From NCBI RefSeq assembly GCF_027947535.2, contig NZ_JAAGKO020000012.1, positions 1 through 64,000 of the forward strand: a stretch of DNA of 64,000 nucleotides, read 5' to 3'. Made by a program: the position numbers and the translations under genes. How positions within the stretch are numbered: position 1 is the stretch's first letter; the number at the start of each line of letters is the position of its first letter. Positions 1 through 7,860 of the stretch are shown piece after piece. The stretch comes from Streptantibioticus silvisoli (GTDB taxonomy: Bacteria > Actinomycetota > Actinomycetes > Streptomycetales > Streptomycetaceae). The notes beneath the pieces were generated by a model. The model saw nothing but the letters and a program-made list of their open reading frames with translations. It had not been told where the DNA came from and searched no databases.

Positions 1-420
1 CCGTCCCACCCCGGCCGGCGCCGGGCCCCGCCCCCGTTCGTCCCGGGCCGGAACCCCCGTCGTCCCGAACCGGACCCGCCCCCGCCCCGAACCGATCCCG
101 GCCAACCCCTGGCCCCCTGTATCGTTGGAACGGTACCGTTACGCCGTACCGCTACCGTACCGCCCGGTGACCCGGCGGCTCAGGGCGGCATGCCATGATG
201 ATCGAGGCCCGAGAACGCGGTGAACCCGCGATGGAAGCCTCCTGACCGGCATCCGATAACCTCTGCCGTCGAGCCCGTCCGGGACACCGCGGGGACGCGG
301 TCGCCGCGCCGTGCCCGCAGCGGGCGCGCGACGCATCCGGAGGGCACGCGGGCCCGTCACACCGGACCACCGAGCACGGTGGCCGAGCCGCCGCCATGCC
401 TCATCAGGGAGTGAGTTCAC
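1..420. other. Upstream region of the first operon, no gene seen
   Basis: I see no convincing coding region here. Long reading frames on the minus strand are shadows of the gene that starts at 421. The stretch contains a 12-bp perfect palindrome (129-140) amid repeated ACCGTACCG-like words, so it probably holds the operon promoter and an operator. Confidence 0.5.
129..140. promoter_or_regulatory. Perfect palindrome, candidate operator
   Basis: AACGGTACCGTT is a perfect 12-bp palindrome about 280 bp upstream of the first start codon, followed by related half-words GTACCG. A TTGGAA word directly overlaps its left edge and could be a -35 box. No regulator gene lies beside it in the window, so its protein is unknown. 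Confidence 0.3.
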
Positions 421-2199
421 CTGTCGACCGCCATCCTCACCGGCACCCCGGCCGCGGGCTCGCCCCTGGAGGACGACCTGCGCGGCCTCGGGTTCGACGT
501 CACCGTGGCGGACGGACCCGACGACCTGGCCGTCCGGCTGGCCGCCGTGCCGCCCGCCGTCCGCGTCGCCCTGGTGCACCCCCGCTTCACCGGCCACCGC
601 CACGCGCTGCGCCTGGCGCTGACCGACCCGCGCTTCCCGGCCGGCGCGGTCCCCGGCGCGCTGGCGGTCGACGCCACCGCCCGCGCCGAACTGGCCGCCG
701 CCGTCAAGGAACTGGGCGCCACCGCGGCACCCGACGCCGTCGCGGAGGCCATCGAGACCTCCGGCACCGCGGTCCACCGCCCCGAACTCGGCGTGCTGAC
801 CGCCTCGGTGCCGTCCGACGACGCCGAACTCGCCGCCGCCCGCGCCGCGACCGCCGCCGTCGACGACGAACGGGTCCGGCTGCGATCCGCCGTCAAGTCG
901 CGCGACGGCTTCTTCACCACGTACTGCGTCAGCACCTACTCCCGCTACATCGCCCGCTGGTGCGCCCGGCGCGGCCTGACGCCCAACCAGGTCACCACCG
1001 CCTCCCTGGTCGTCGCGCTCATCGCCGCCGCCTGCGCCGCCACCGGTACCCGTACCGGATACGTCGCGGCCGGCGTGCTGCTGCTGGCGTCCTTCGTACT
1101 GGACTGCACCGACGGCCAGTTGGCCCGCTACTCCCTGCAGTACTCCACGCTCGGCGCCTGGCTGGACGCCACCTTCGACCGGGCCAAGGAGTACGCGTAC
1201 TACGCCGGACTCGCGCTCGGCGCCGCCCGCAACCACGACGACGTGTGGGCGCTGGCGCTCGGCGCGATGGTGCTCCAGAGCTGCCGTCACATCGTGGACT
1301 TCTCCTTCAACGAGTCCAACCACGACGCCACCGCCAACACCTCGCCCACCGCCGCGCTGTCGGACAAGCTCGACAGCGTCGGCTGGACGGTGTGGGTGCG
1401 CCGGATGATCGTGCTGCCCATCGGCGAGCGCTGGGCCCTGATCGCCGTACTGACCGCCGCCACCACCCCGCGCGTCGTCTTCGTGGTGCTGCTGATCGGC
1501 TGCGCGCTGGCCGCCTGCTACACCACCGCCGGCCGGGTCCTGCGCTCGCTGACCCGCCGCGCCCGGCGCACCGACCGCGCCGCGCAGGCGCTGGGCGAAC
1601 TCGCCGACACCGGTCCGCTGGCCGAGGTGGTCGCCCGGTTCGCCGGCCGCGGCGTGCCCGGCCTCGCCGCGCCGGCCCTCGCGCTGCTCGGCGGCGCCGC
1701 GGTGGTCGCCACCGCCTGGCTCACCCCGTACGGCAGCTGGTGGCCGCTGGTGGCCGCCGCCGTCTACACCCTCACCTCCGGCGTCGCGGTCGCCGGCCCG
1801 CTCAAGGGCTCACTGGACTGGCTGATCCCGCCGTTCTTCCGGGCCGCCGAATATGTCACGGTGCTGGCCCTGGCCGCGCGTTCCGGCGTGCACGGCGCGC
1901 TTCCGGCGGCGTTCGGGCTGGTGGCGGCGGTCGCCTACCATCACTACGACACGGTCTACCGCATCCGCGGCGGCACCGGGGCGCCACCGCGCGGCCTGGT
2001 CCGCGCGACCGGCGGCCACGAGGGCAGGCTGCTCGTGGTCACCGCGCTCGCCGCCCTGCTCGCGACCCGCCCGACGTATCCCACGGCGCTGGCGGTCCTC
2101 GCCGGGGTCCTGGCGCTGATGGTGCTCATCGAGTCCATCCGCTTCTGGGTCTCCGCCGGAGCCCCCGCGGTCCACGACGAAACAGGAGAACCCTCATGA
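421..2199 (+). CDS. CDP-alcohol phosphatidyltransferase family membrane protein (long form)
   Basis: Integral membrane enzyme expected to move a phospho-alcohol from a CDP-alcohol to an acceptor alcohol. The CDP-alcohol phosphotransferase signature D-x2-DG-x2-AR-x8-G-x3-D-x3-D is complete, starting at about Asp228. A soluble N-terminal domain of about 160 residues precedes it, and a second block of membrane helices forms the C-terminal half; I recall this part as the DUF5941 type. The frame stays open upstream of a GTG at 505 back to a stop at 412. The encoded N-terminus reads naturally from a CTG at 421, with AGGGAG at 406-411 at good spacing, so I place the start at this rare CTG. It is the first gene of an overlapping operon; its stop overlaps the next ATG (ATGA). 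The acceptor and alcohol are unknown. Confidence 0.8.
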   Translation: MSTAILTGTPAAGSPLEDDLRGLGFDVTVADGPDDLAVRLAAVPPAVRVALVHPRFTGHRHALRLALTDPRFPAGAVPGALAVDATARAELAAAVKELGATAAPDAVAEAIETSGTAVHRPELGVLTASVPSDDAELAAARAATAAVDDERVRLRSAVKSRDGFFTTYCVSTYSRYIARWCARRGLTPNQVTTASLVVALIAAACAATGTRTGYVAAGVLLLASFVLDCTDGQLARYSLQYSTLGAWLDATFDRAKEYAYYAGLALGAARNHDDVWALALGAMVLQSCRHIVDFSFNESNHDATANTSPTAALSDKLDSVGWTVWVRRMIVLPIGERWALIAVLTAATTPRVVFVVLLIGCALAACYTTAGRVLRSLTRRARRTDRAAQALGELADTGPLAEVVARFAGRGVPGLAAPALALLGGAAVVATAWLTPYGSWWPLVAAAVYTLTSGVAVAGPLKGSLDWLIPPFFRAAEYVTVLALAARSGVHGALPAAFGLVAAVAYHHYDTVYRIRGGTGAPPRGLVRATGGHEGRLLVVTALAALLATRPTYPTALAVLAGVLALMVLIESIRFWVSAGAPAVHDETGEPS

Positions 2200-2945
2200 T
2201 CGGCCTCGTGCTGGCGGCCGGCGCCGGACGGCGTCTTCGCCCCTACACCGACACCCTGCCGAAGGCCCTGGTCCCGGTGGACCCCGCCGGCGAGGGCACC
2301 ACGACCGTCCTCGACCTGACCCTGGGCAACTTCGCCGAGGTCGGCCTGACCGACGCGGCGATCGTGATCGGCTACCGCGGCGAGGCCGTCGTGGAGCGCA
2401 AGGCGGCGCTGGAGAAGAAGTACGGCGTCAAGCTGCACCTCGTCGAGAACGACAAGGCGGAGGAGTGGAACAACGCCTACTCCCTGTGGTGCGCGCGTGA
2501 CGTCATCAAGGAAGGCGTCATCCTCGCCAACGGCGACACCGTCCACCCGGTCTCCGTCGAGCACACCCTGCTCGCCGCCCGTGGCGACGGCAAGAAGATC
2601 GTGCTGGCCCTCGACACGGTCAAGAAGCTGGCCGACGAGGAGATGAAGGTCGTCGTCGACCCGGCCACGGGCGTGCGGCGCATCACCAAGCTGATGGAGC
2701 CCGCCGAGGCCACCGGCGAGTACATCGGCGTCACCCTCATCGAGGCCGAGGCCGCCGAGCAGCTCGCCGACGCGCTGAAGGCCACCTACGAGCGCGACCC
2801 GCAGCTGTACTACGAGGACGGCTACCAGGAGCTGGTCAACCGCGGCTTCCAGGTCGACGTCGCCCCGATCGGCGAGGTCTCCTGGGTCGAGATCGACAAC
2901 CACGACGACCTCGAGCGGGCCCGGGGGATCGCGTGCCTGTACTGA
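2196..2945 (+). CDS. Sugar/alcohol-phosphate nucleotidyltransferase
   Basis: Cytosolic nucleotidyltransferase of about 249 residues. The N-terminal loop LAAGAGRRLRPYT followed by LPKAL is the nucleotide-binding signature of the NTP-transferase family (LicC, inositol-1-phosphate cytidylyltransferase, RmlA). NGD near residue 110 is a probable metal site. Size and the short single domain fit a CTP:phospho-alcohol cytidylyltransferase. Its position between two CDP-alcohol phosphotransferase genes suggests that it makes their CDP-alcohol. ATGA overlap with the gene before and a 13-nt overlap with the gene after indicate translational coupling. Substrate is inferred from context only. Confidence 0.8.
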   Translation: MIGLVLAAGAGRRLRPYTDTLPKALVPVDPAGEGTTTVLDLTLGNFAEVGLTDAAIVIGYRGEAVVERKAALEKKYGVKLHLVENDKAEEWNNAYSLWCARDVIKEGVILANGDTVHPVSVEHTLLAARGDGKKIVLALDTVKKLADEEMKVVVDPATGVRRITKLMEPAEATGEYIGVTLIEAEAAEQLADALKATYERDPQLYYEDGYQELVNRGFQVDVAPIGEVSWVEIDNHDDLERARGIACLY

Positions 2946-3994
2946 CCCGGCTGATCCCCTCGCCGGTCGTCGTCGACATCCGCGGCGGCGCCCTGGGCGA
3001 CCTGGCCGCGCTCCTGGCCGACCAGCGGATCTCCACCTCGGGCAAGCTGGCCGTGGCCATCAGCAAGGGCTCCGGCGCCGCGCTGCGCGAGCGGCTGGCG
3101 CCGGCCCTGCCGGACGCCGACTGGTTCACCGTCGGCGGCGGCACCATCGACGCCGCGGTGAAGCTGGCCGACGCCATGCGCGGCAAGCGCTACGACGCGG
3201 TGGTGGCACTCGGCGGCGGCAAGATCATCGACGCCTCCAAGTACGCCGCCGCCCGCGTCGGCCTGCCGCTGGTCGCGGTCGCCACCAACCTGGCGCACGA
3301 CGGCATCTGCTCGCCGGTCGCCACGCTGGACAACGACAACGGCCGCGGCTCCTACGGCGTGCCCAGCCCGGTCGCCATGGTCATCGACCTCGACGTCATC
3401 CGGGCCGCTCCGGCGCGCTACGTGCGGGCCGGCATCGGCGACGCCATCTCCAACCTGTCGGCGATCGCCGACTGGGAGCTGTCGCACCGCGAGAACGGCG
3501 AGCGCATCGACGGCCTGGCCGCCGCCATGGCCCGCAGCGCCGGCGAGTCGGTGCTGCGCCACCCGGGCACCATCGCCGACGACGGGTTCGTCACCACCCT
3601 CGCCGAGGGCCTGGTCCTGACCGGCATCGCCATGTCGATCAGCGGGGACTCCCGCCCGTCGTCCGGCGCCTGCCACGAGATCAGCCACGCCTTCGACCTG
3701 CTGTACCCGCAGCGGGCCGCCTCGCACGGCGAGCAGTGCGGCATCGGCGCCGCCTTCGCCATGCACCTGCGCGGCGCGGCCGGTGAGGCCGGTCACATGG
3801 TCGAGGTCCTGCGGCGGCACGGGCTGCCGGTGCTGCCGGGCGAGATCGGCTTCTCCGACGAGGAGTTCGTGACGGCCGTGGAGTACGCGCCGCAGACCCG
3901 CCCGGGGCGGTACACGATCCTCGAACACCTCAACCTGGACACCGACGCGATCAGGGATGCGTACGCGGACTATGCCAAAGCCATCAGTAGCTGA
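2933..3994 (+). CDS. sn-glycerol-1-phosphate dehydrogenase-like (iron-containing alcohol dehydrogenase superfamily)
   Basis: About 353 residues, the size of the EgsA/AraM family, which reduces dihydroxyacetone phosphate to glycerol-1-phosphate with NAD(P)H. The dinucleotide-binding GGGKIID is at 94-100. The three expected metal ligands are visible: Asp123 in LAHDG, a His in GACHEISH and a His in ASHGEQ. It starts at a GTG inside the end of the previous gene. Together with the neighbouring cytidylyltransferase and CDP-alcohol phosphotransferases it suggests synthesis of an activated glycerol-type phosphate. The stereochemistry (G1P) is a family inference; another polyol phosphate is possible. 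Confidence 0.75.
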   Translation: MPVLTRLIPSPVVVDIRGGALGDLAALLADQRISTSGKLAVAISKGSGAALRERLAPALPDADWFTVGGGTIDAAVKLADAMRGKRYDAVVALGGGKIIDASKYAAARVGLPLVAVATNLAHDGICSPVATLDNDNGRGSYGVPSPVAMVIDLDVIRAAPARYVRAGIGDAISNLSAIADWELSHRENGERIDGLAAAMARSAGESVLRHPGTIADDGFVTTLAEGLVLTGIAMSISGDSRPSSGACHEISHAFDLLYPQRAASHGEQCGIGAAFAMHLRGAAGEAGHMVEVLRRHGLPVLPGEIGFSDEEFVTAVEYAPQTRPGRYTILEHLNLDTDAIRDAYADYAKAISS

Positions 3995-4751
3995 ACTGCG
4001 CCCGGTCGTCCATCCGGCCGGCGTCAAGGACCGGCGCAGTGGTGAGCACTGGGGCGGGCGCCTGTACATGCGGGAGATCTCGCTGCGGATCGACCGGCAC
4101 CTGGTCGGCACCCGGGTCACGCCCAACCAGCTGACCTACCTGATGACCTTCTTCGCCGTGCTGGCCGCGCCGGCCCTGCTGGTGCCCGGCATCGCCGGCG
4201 CCGTGCTCGGCGTGCTGATGGTCCAGCTCTACCTGCTGCTCGACTGCGTCGACGGTGAGGTCGCCCGCTGGAAGAAGCAGTTCTCGCTCGCCGGGGTGTA
4301 CATGGACCGGGTCGCCGCCTACGTGTGCGACGCCGCGGTCCTGGTCGGCTTCGGCCTGCGCGCCGCCGACCTGTGGGGCTCGGGGCGGATCGACTGGCTG
4401 TGGGCCTTCCTGGGCACCCTCGCCGCCCTCGGCGCCATCCTGATCAAGGCCGAGACCGACCTGGTCGGCGTCGCCCGCCACCAGGGCGGTCTGCCGCCGG
4501 TGAAGGAGGCGGCGTCCGAGCCGCGTTCGTCCGGCATGGCGCTGGCCCGCCGCGCGGCCGGGGCGCTGAAGTTCCACCGGCTGGTGCTGGGGATCGAGGC
4601 GTCGCTGCTGATCCTGCTGCTGGCCGTCGTGGACACCGTCCGCGGCGGGCTGTTCTTCGAGCGGCTGGGCGTCGCCGTGCTGGCCGCCGTCGCGGTGCTC
4701 CAGTCGCTGCTGCACCTGGTGTCCGTCCTCGCCTCCAGCAGGCTGCGATGA
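3972..4751 (+). CDS. CDP-alcohol phosphatidyltransferase, second copy with altered motif
   Basis: Membrane protein of about 259 residues with a single CDP-alcohol phosphotransferase domain. The core DCVDGEVAR is present, then eight residues and G-V-Y-M-D, but the last aspartate of the D-x3-D pair is replaced by alanine (MDRVAA). That position is the proposed catalytic base in characterised family members, so either another residue substitutes or the reaction differs. I chose the ATG at 3972 (MPKPSV); an in-frame ATG at 3957 is possible. It overlaps the dehydrogenase gene by 23 nt and shares an ATGA with the glycosyltransferase gene. Confidence 0.78.
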   Translation: MPKPSVAELRPVVHPAGVKDRRSGEHWGGRLYMREISLRIDRHLVGTRVTPNQLTYLMTFFAVLAAPALLVPGIAGAVLGVLMVQLYLLLDCVDGEVARWKKQFSLAGVYMDRVAAYVCDAAVLVGFGLRAADLWGSGRIDWLWAFLGTLAALGAILIKAETDLVGVARHQGGLPPVKEAASEPRSSGMALARRAAGALKFHRLVLGIEASLLILLLAVVDTVRGGLFFERLGVAVLAAVAVLQSLLHLVSVLASSRLR

Positions 4752-5632
4752 CGGCCGCGATGAAGCTCGGCGCGGTCGTGCTCACCATGGGCAACCGCCC
4801 CGTGGAACTGCTCGCGCTGCTGGACTCCGTGGCCCGGCAGAAGGGCGACCCGGTCGAGGTCGTCGTGGTCGGCAACGGCGCCCCGCTGCCGTCCCTGCCC
4901 CCCGGGGTGCGCACCGTCGAGCTGCCGGAGAACGTCGGCATCCCCGCCGGGCGCAACGTCGGCATCGAGGCGTTCGGAGCGAACGGCACCGAGGTGGACG
5001 CCCTGCTGTTCCTGGACGACGACGGCCTGCTGCCCCGTGAGGACACTGCGGAACTGGTCCGTGAGGCGTTCGCGGCCGACCGGGAGCTGGGCATCATCAG
5101 CTTCCGGATCGCCGACCCGGAGACCGGCGGGACCCAGCGCCGGCACGTGCCGCGGCTGCGGGCCGCCGACCCGATGCGCTCCTCGCGCGTCACCACCTTC
5201 CTCGGTGGCGCCAACGCGGCGCGCACCGCGGTCTTCGCGCAGGTGGGCGGCCTGCCGGACGTCTTTTTCTACGCCCACGAGGAGACCGATCTCGCCTGGC
5301 GGGCGCTGAACGCCGGGTGGATGATCGACTACCGTGCCGACATGGTGCTGGAGCACCCGAAGACGGCGCCCAGCCGGCACGCGGTCTACCACCGGATGGT
5401 GGCCCGCAACCGGGTGTGGCTGGCCCGGCGCAACCTCCCCGCACTCCTGGTCCCGCTCTACCTGGGGACCTGGATTCTGCTCACCCTGGCCAGACGCCCG
5501 TCCGGACCGGCGCTGCGCGCCTGGCTCGGCGGCTTCCGGGAAGGCTGGTCCACTCCCTGCGGACCACGCCGGCCCATGAAGTGGCGTACGGTATGGCGGC
5601 TGACCCGACTGGGACGACCGCCCGTCATCTGA
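4748..5632 (+). CDS. Family 2 glycosyltransferase
   Basis: Cytosolic, membrane-associated GT-A glycosyltransferase of 294 residues. The nucleotide-sugar region contains FLDDDG (metal-binding DxD, residues 90-92), followed by FLGGANAA and the acceptor/catalytic HEETDLAWR segment, as in rhamnosyl- and galactofuranosyl-transferase-like GT2 enzymes. The C-terminus has a hydrophobic stretch. It starts on an ATGA overlap with the preceding CDP-alcohol phosphotransferase gene. It probably adds a sugar to the lipid- or polyol-linked product before export by the two downstream genes. Confidence 0.85.
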   Translation: MTAAMKLGAVVLTMGNRPVELLALLDSVARQKGDPVEVVVVGNGAPLPSLPPGVRTVELPENVGIPAGRNVGIEAFGANGTEVDALLFLDDDGLLPREDTAELVREAFAADRELGIISFRIADPETGGTQRRHVPRLRAADPMRSSRVTTFLGGANAARTAVFAQVGGLPDVFFYAHEETDLAWRALNAGWMIDYRADMVLEHPKTAPSRHAVYHRMVARNRVWLARRNLPALLVPLYLGTWILLTLARRPSGPALRAWLGGFREGWSTPCGPRRPMKWRTVWRLTRLGRPPVI

Positions 5633-5722
5633 CAGTCTCGGATGACAAGCTCGGTTCGAAAGGCATCGGACGCGACCCGGGACCCCGCCCCGGCGCGCAC
5701 CACCAGGACGAAAGTGTCAATT

Positions 5723-6664
5723 GTGAGCGATACCACGCACAACGGCGCGGTCGCCGTGAGCGCTCCGGAGAACGCCCCCCGGGTGCCGTCGGTGGACGGC
5801 GGTCTGTCCCTGCCCGAGCTGGCGACCAAGTACGGTCTGACGGTCAGCGGCGCCCGGCCGGGTCTGCTGGACTACGTCCGGCAGCTGTGGGGCCGCAGGC
5901 ATTTCATCGCGGCCTACTCCATCGCCCGGCTCAGCGCCCAGTACACCAAGGCGCGGCTGGGCCAGCTGTGGAACGTCATGACCCCGCTGCTGAACGCGGC
6001 GGTCTACTACCTGATCTTCGGCGTGCTGCTCCAGACCAACCGGGGCATCGACAACTTCATCGCCTACCTGGTCACCGGCGTCTTCGTGTTCAACTTCACG
6101 CAGGCGTCGATCCTGGCCGGCACCCGCGGCATCTCCGACAACCTCGGCCTGATCCGCGCCCTGCACTTCCCCCGGGCGTCGCTGCCGATCTCGGTCACGC
6201 TCATCCAGCTCCAGCAGCTGCTGTACTCGATGATCGTCCTGGTCGCGATCGTGCTGATGACCGGTGAACTCCCGGACTTCTCCTGGTTCCTGATCATCCC
6301 CACGCTGGTGCTCCAGGCGATCTTCAACATCGGGGTGGCGCTGATCGTCGCCCGGCTGGGCGCCGAGGTCACCGACCTCGCCCAGCTGATGCCGTTCCTG
6401 CTGCGCACCTGGATGTACGTCTCCGGCGTCTTCTACAGCATCGCCAACGTGGTCAAGCACCTGCCGACCTGGGTCGGCTGGATGCTGGACCTGAACCCGG
6501 CGGCGGTCTACATCGACCTCATCCGGTTCTCGCTGATCGACAGCTTCACCCCCGCTCAGCTGCCGCACCACGTGTGGCTCGCGGCGGTCGCCTGGGCCGT
6601 GATCGCGGGCGTGGGCGGTTTCGTGTTCTTCTGGAAGGCCGAGGAGAGTTACGGTCGTGGCTGA
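5723..6664 (+). CDS. ABC-2 type permease, polysaccharide/teichoic acid exporter
   Basis: Membrane subunit of a TagG/Wzm-type exporter. A soluble N-terminus is followed by six hydrophobic segments, with the amphipathic region LSAQYTKARLGQLWNVMTP typical of the ABC2 membrane family. I favour GTG 5723 (MSDTTHNG), with AGGACG upstream; GTG 5714 or ATG 5642 in the same frame are possible. The end overlaps the ATPase gene by eight bases. With that ATPase it should export the glycolipid or glycopolymer made by the upstream genes. Confidence 0.85.
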   Translation: MSDTTHNGAVAVSAPENAPRVPSVDGGLSLPELATKYGLTVSGARPGLLDYVRQLWGRRHFIAAYSIARLSAQYTKARLGQLWNVMTPLLNAAVYYLIFGVLLQTNRGIDNFIAYLVTGVFVFNFTQASILAGTRGISDNLGLIRALHFPRASLPISVTLIQLQQLLYSMIVLVAIVLMTGELPDFSWFLIIPTLVLQAIFNIGVALIVARLGAEVTDLAQLMPFLLRTWMYVSGVFYSIANVVKHLPTWVGWMLDLNPAAVYIDLIRFSLIDSFTPAQLPHHVWLAAVAWAVIAGVGGFVFFWKAEESYGRG

Positions 6665-7478
6665 CATCCAACGCGGCGAAGACCGCAACAAGGAACTGGA
6701 CGACCCGCGCGGCGACGGCCGCGTGCCCACCGTCATCTGCGACAACGTGCACATCGTCTACCGGGTGCACGGCGCGGGCAGCGGCAAGGGCAGCGCCACC
6801 GCGGCACTCAGCCGCATCGTCACCCGCAAGGCGTCGCCGAACGTCCGCGAGGTGCACGCGGTGCGCGGCGTCAGCTTCGTCGCCTACAAGGGCGAGGCCG
6901 TCGGCCTGATCGGCTCCAACGGCTCCGGCAAGTCGACCATCCTGCGCTCCATCGCCGGCCTGCTGCCGCCGGAGTCCGGCCGGGTCTACACCGACGGACA
7001 GCCCTCCCTGCTCGGCGTGAACGCCGCCCTCATGAACGACCTCACCGGCGAGCGGAATGTCATCCTCGGCGGCCTGGCGATGGGCATGGGCAAGGACGAG
7101 GTGCGCGAGAAGTACGAGTCCATCGTGGACTTCTCCGGTATTCAGGAGAAGGGCGACTTCATTTCGCTCCCGATGCGCACCTATTCGTCGGGTATGGCGG
7201 CCCGTCTGAAGTTCTCCATCGCCGCCGCCAAGAAGCACGACGTCCTCATGATCGACGAGGCGCTGGCCACCGGTGACCGCCGATTCCAGCGCCGGTCCGA
7301 GGAGCGAATCCGGGAACTGCGCAAGGAGGCCGGCACGGTCTTCCTGGTCAGCCACAACAACAATTCGATCCGGGACACCTGCGACCGGGTGCTGTGGCTG
7401 GAGAAGGGCGTCCTGCTGATGGACGGCCCGACCGAAGAGGTCCTGGAAGCCTACGAGGAGTTCACCGGCGGAAAGTGA
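6657..7478 (+). CDS. ABC transporter ATP-binding protein, polysaccharide exporter (TagH/Wzt type)
   Basis: Cytosolic ATPase of 273 residues. Walker A GSNGSGKST is near 86-94, the signature is SSGMAARL, Walker B ends in MIDEAL, and the switch histidine is in VSHNNNS. The degenerate signature (SSGM instead of LSGG) and the long loop before Walker A are characteristic of the TagH/Wzt group. It has no C-terminal carbohydrate-binding extension, so substrate choice probably lies in the permease. A strong terminator follows, marking the end of the operon. Confidence 0.88.
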   Translation: MADIQRGEDRNKELDDPRGDGRVPTVICDNVHIVYRVHGAGSGKGSATAALSRIVTRKASPNVREVHAVRGVSFVAYKGEAVGLIGSNGSGKSTILRSIAGLLPPESGRVYTDGQPSLLGVNAALMNDLTGERNVILGGLAMGMGKDEVREKYESIVDFSGIQEKGDFISLPMRTYSSGMAARLKFSIAAAKKHDVLMIDEALATGDRRFQRRSEERIRELRKEAGTVFLVSHNNNSIRDTCDRVLWLEKGVLLMDGPTEEVLEAYEEFTGGK

Positions 7479-7500
7479 CGAACCGACCGTAAGGTGCGCG

Positions 7501-7530
7501 ACGGCCCCCGCCGACTTCGGCGGGGGCCGT
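7501..7530 (+). terminator. Rho-independent-type terminator hairpin
   Basis: ACGGCCCCCGCC and GGCGGGGGCCGT form a perfect 12-bp stem around a 6-nt loop, 22 bp after the exporter ATPase stop. There is no T tract, as is common in Streptomyces. Confidence 0.8.
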
Positions 7531-7860
7531 ACGTGTGAAGGGAAAGCAACGGACCGGGGAACCGGGAAGTTTCATCAGCCAACGTTTGTTGACAGTTCGC
7601 AGCGGGTGCCACCCCGCCGTCGAGCAGTTCCTTGTACGGCGTACGCTAACGAAGTCCCGCCGCCGTCCCGCCGAAGACCGGGCATTACCGTCCGGGGCGC
7701 GGCACGGACAGCGCGGACCGAATGGGAGGGTGGCATTGGGTGCGGCGTGTCCGAAATGGGAAGTGCCTGAGGATCAGTGTAGAACGGGGGATGTGGCGGC
7801 CATGACGACGGGAACCAACCGGCTCCGGGGCACGTCCGCCGCTCACACCTGGGACCCCTC
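7531..7860 (+). promoter_or_regulatory. Leader/promoter region of the hopanoid operon
   Basis: No convincing gene; the 110-codon frame starting at 7535 lacks homology I recognise and has poor codon use. TTGACA at 7589-7594 is a possible -35 box, but I see no good -10 at 17 bp. A near palindrome GTACGGCGTAC sits at about 7634. The exact promoter cannot be fixed by eye. Confidence 0.35.

Noticed and set aside
139-1323. 394-codon minus-strand frame opposite the first gene
   Set aside because: Gly/Arg/Val-rich periodic translation typical of the antisense of a high-GC gene; the plus strand has a clear CDP-alcohol phosphotransferase motif.
396-2180. Upstream extension of the nucleotidyltransferase frame
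   Set aside because: The first ~595 codons are an Arg/Pro-rich shadow of the preceding gene; the enzyme starts at ATG 2196 with MIGLVLAAGAG.
7583-7615. Sigma-70 promoter with TTGACA for the hopanoid operon
   Set aside because: No -10-like hexamer at 16-18 bp; kept only as a possible element in the leader region.
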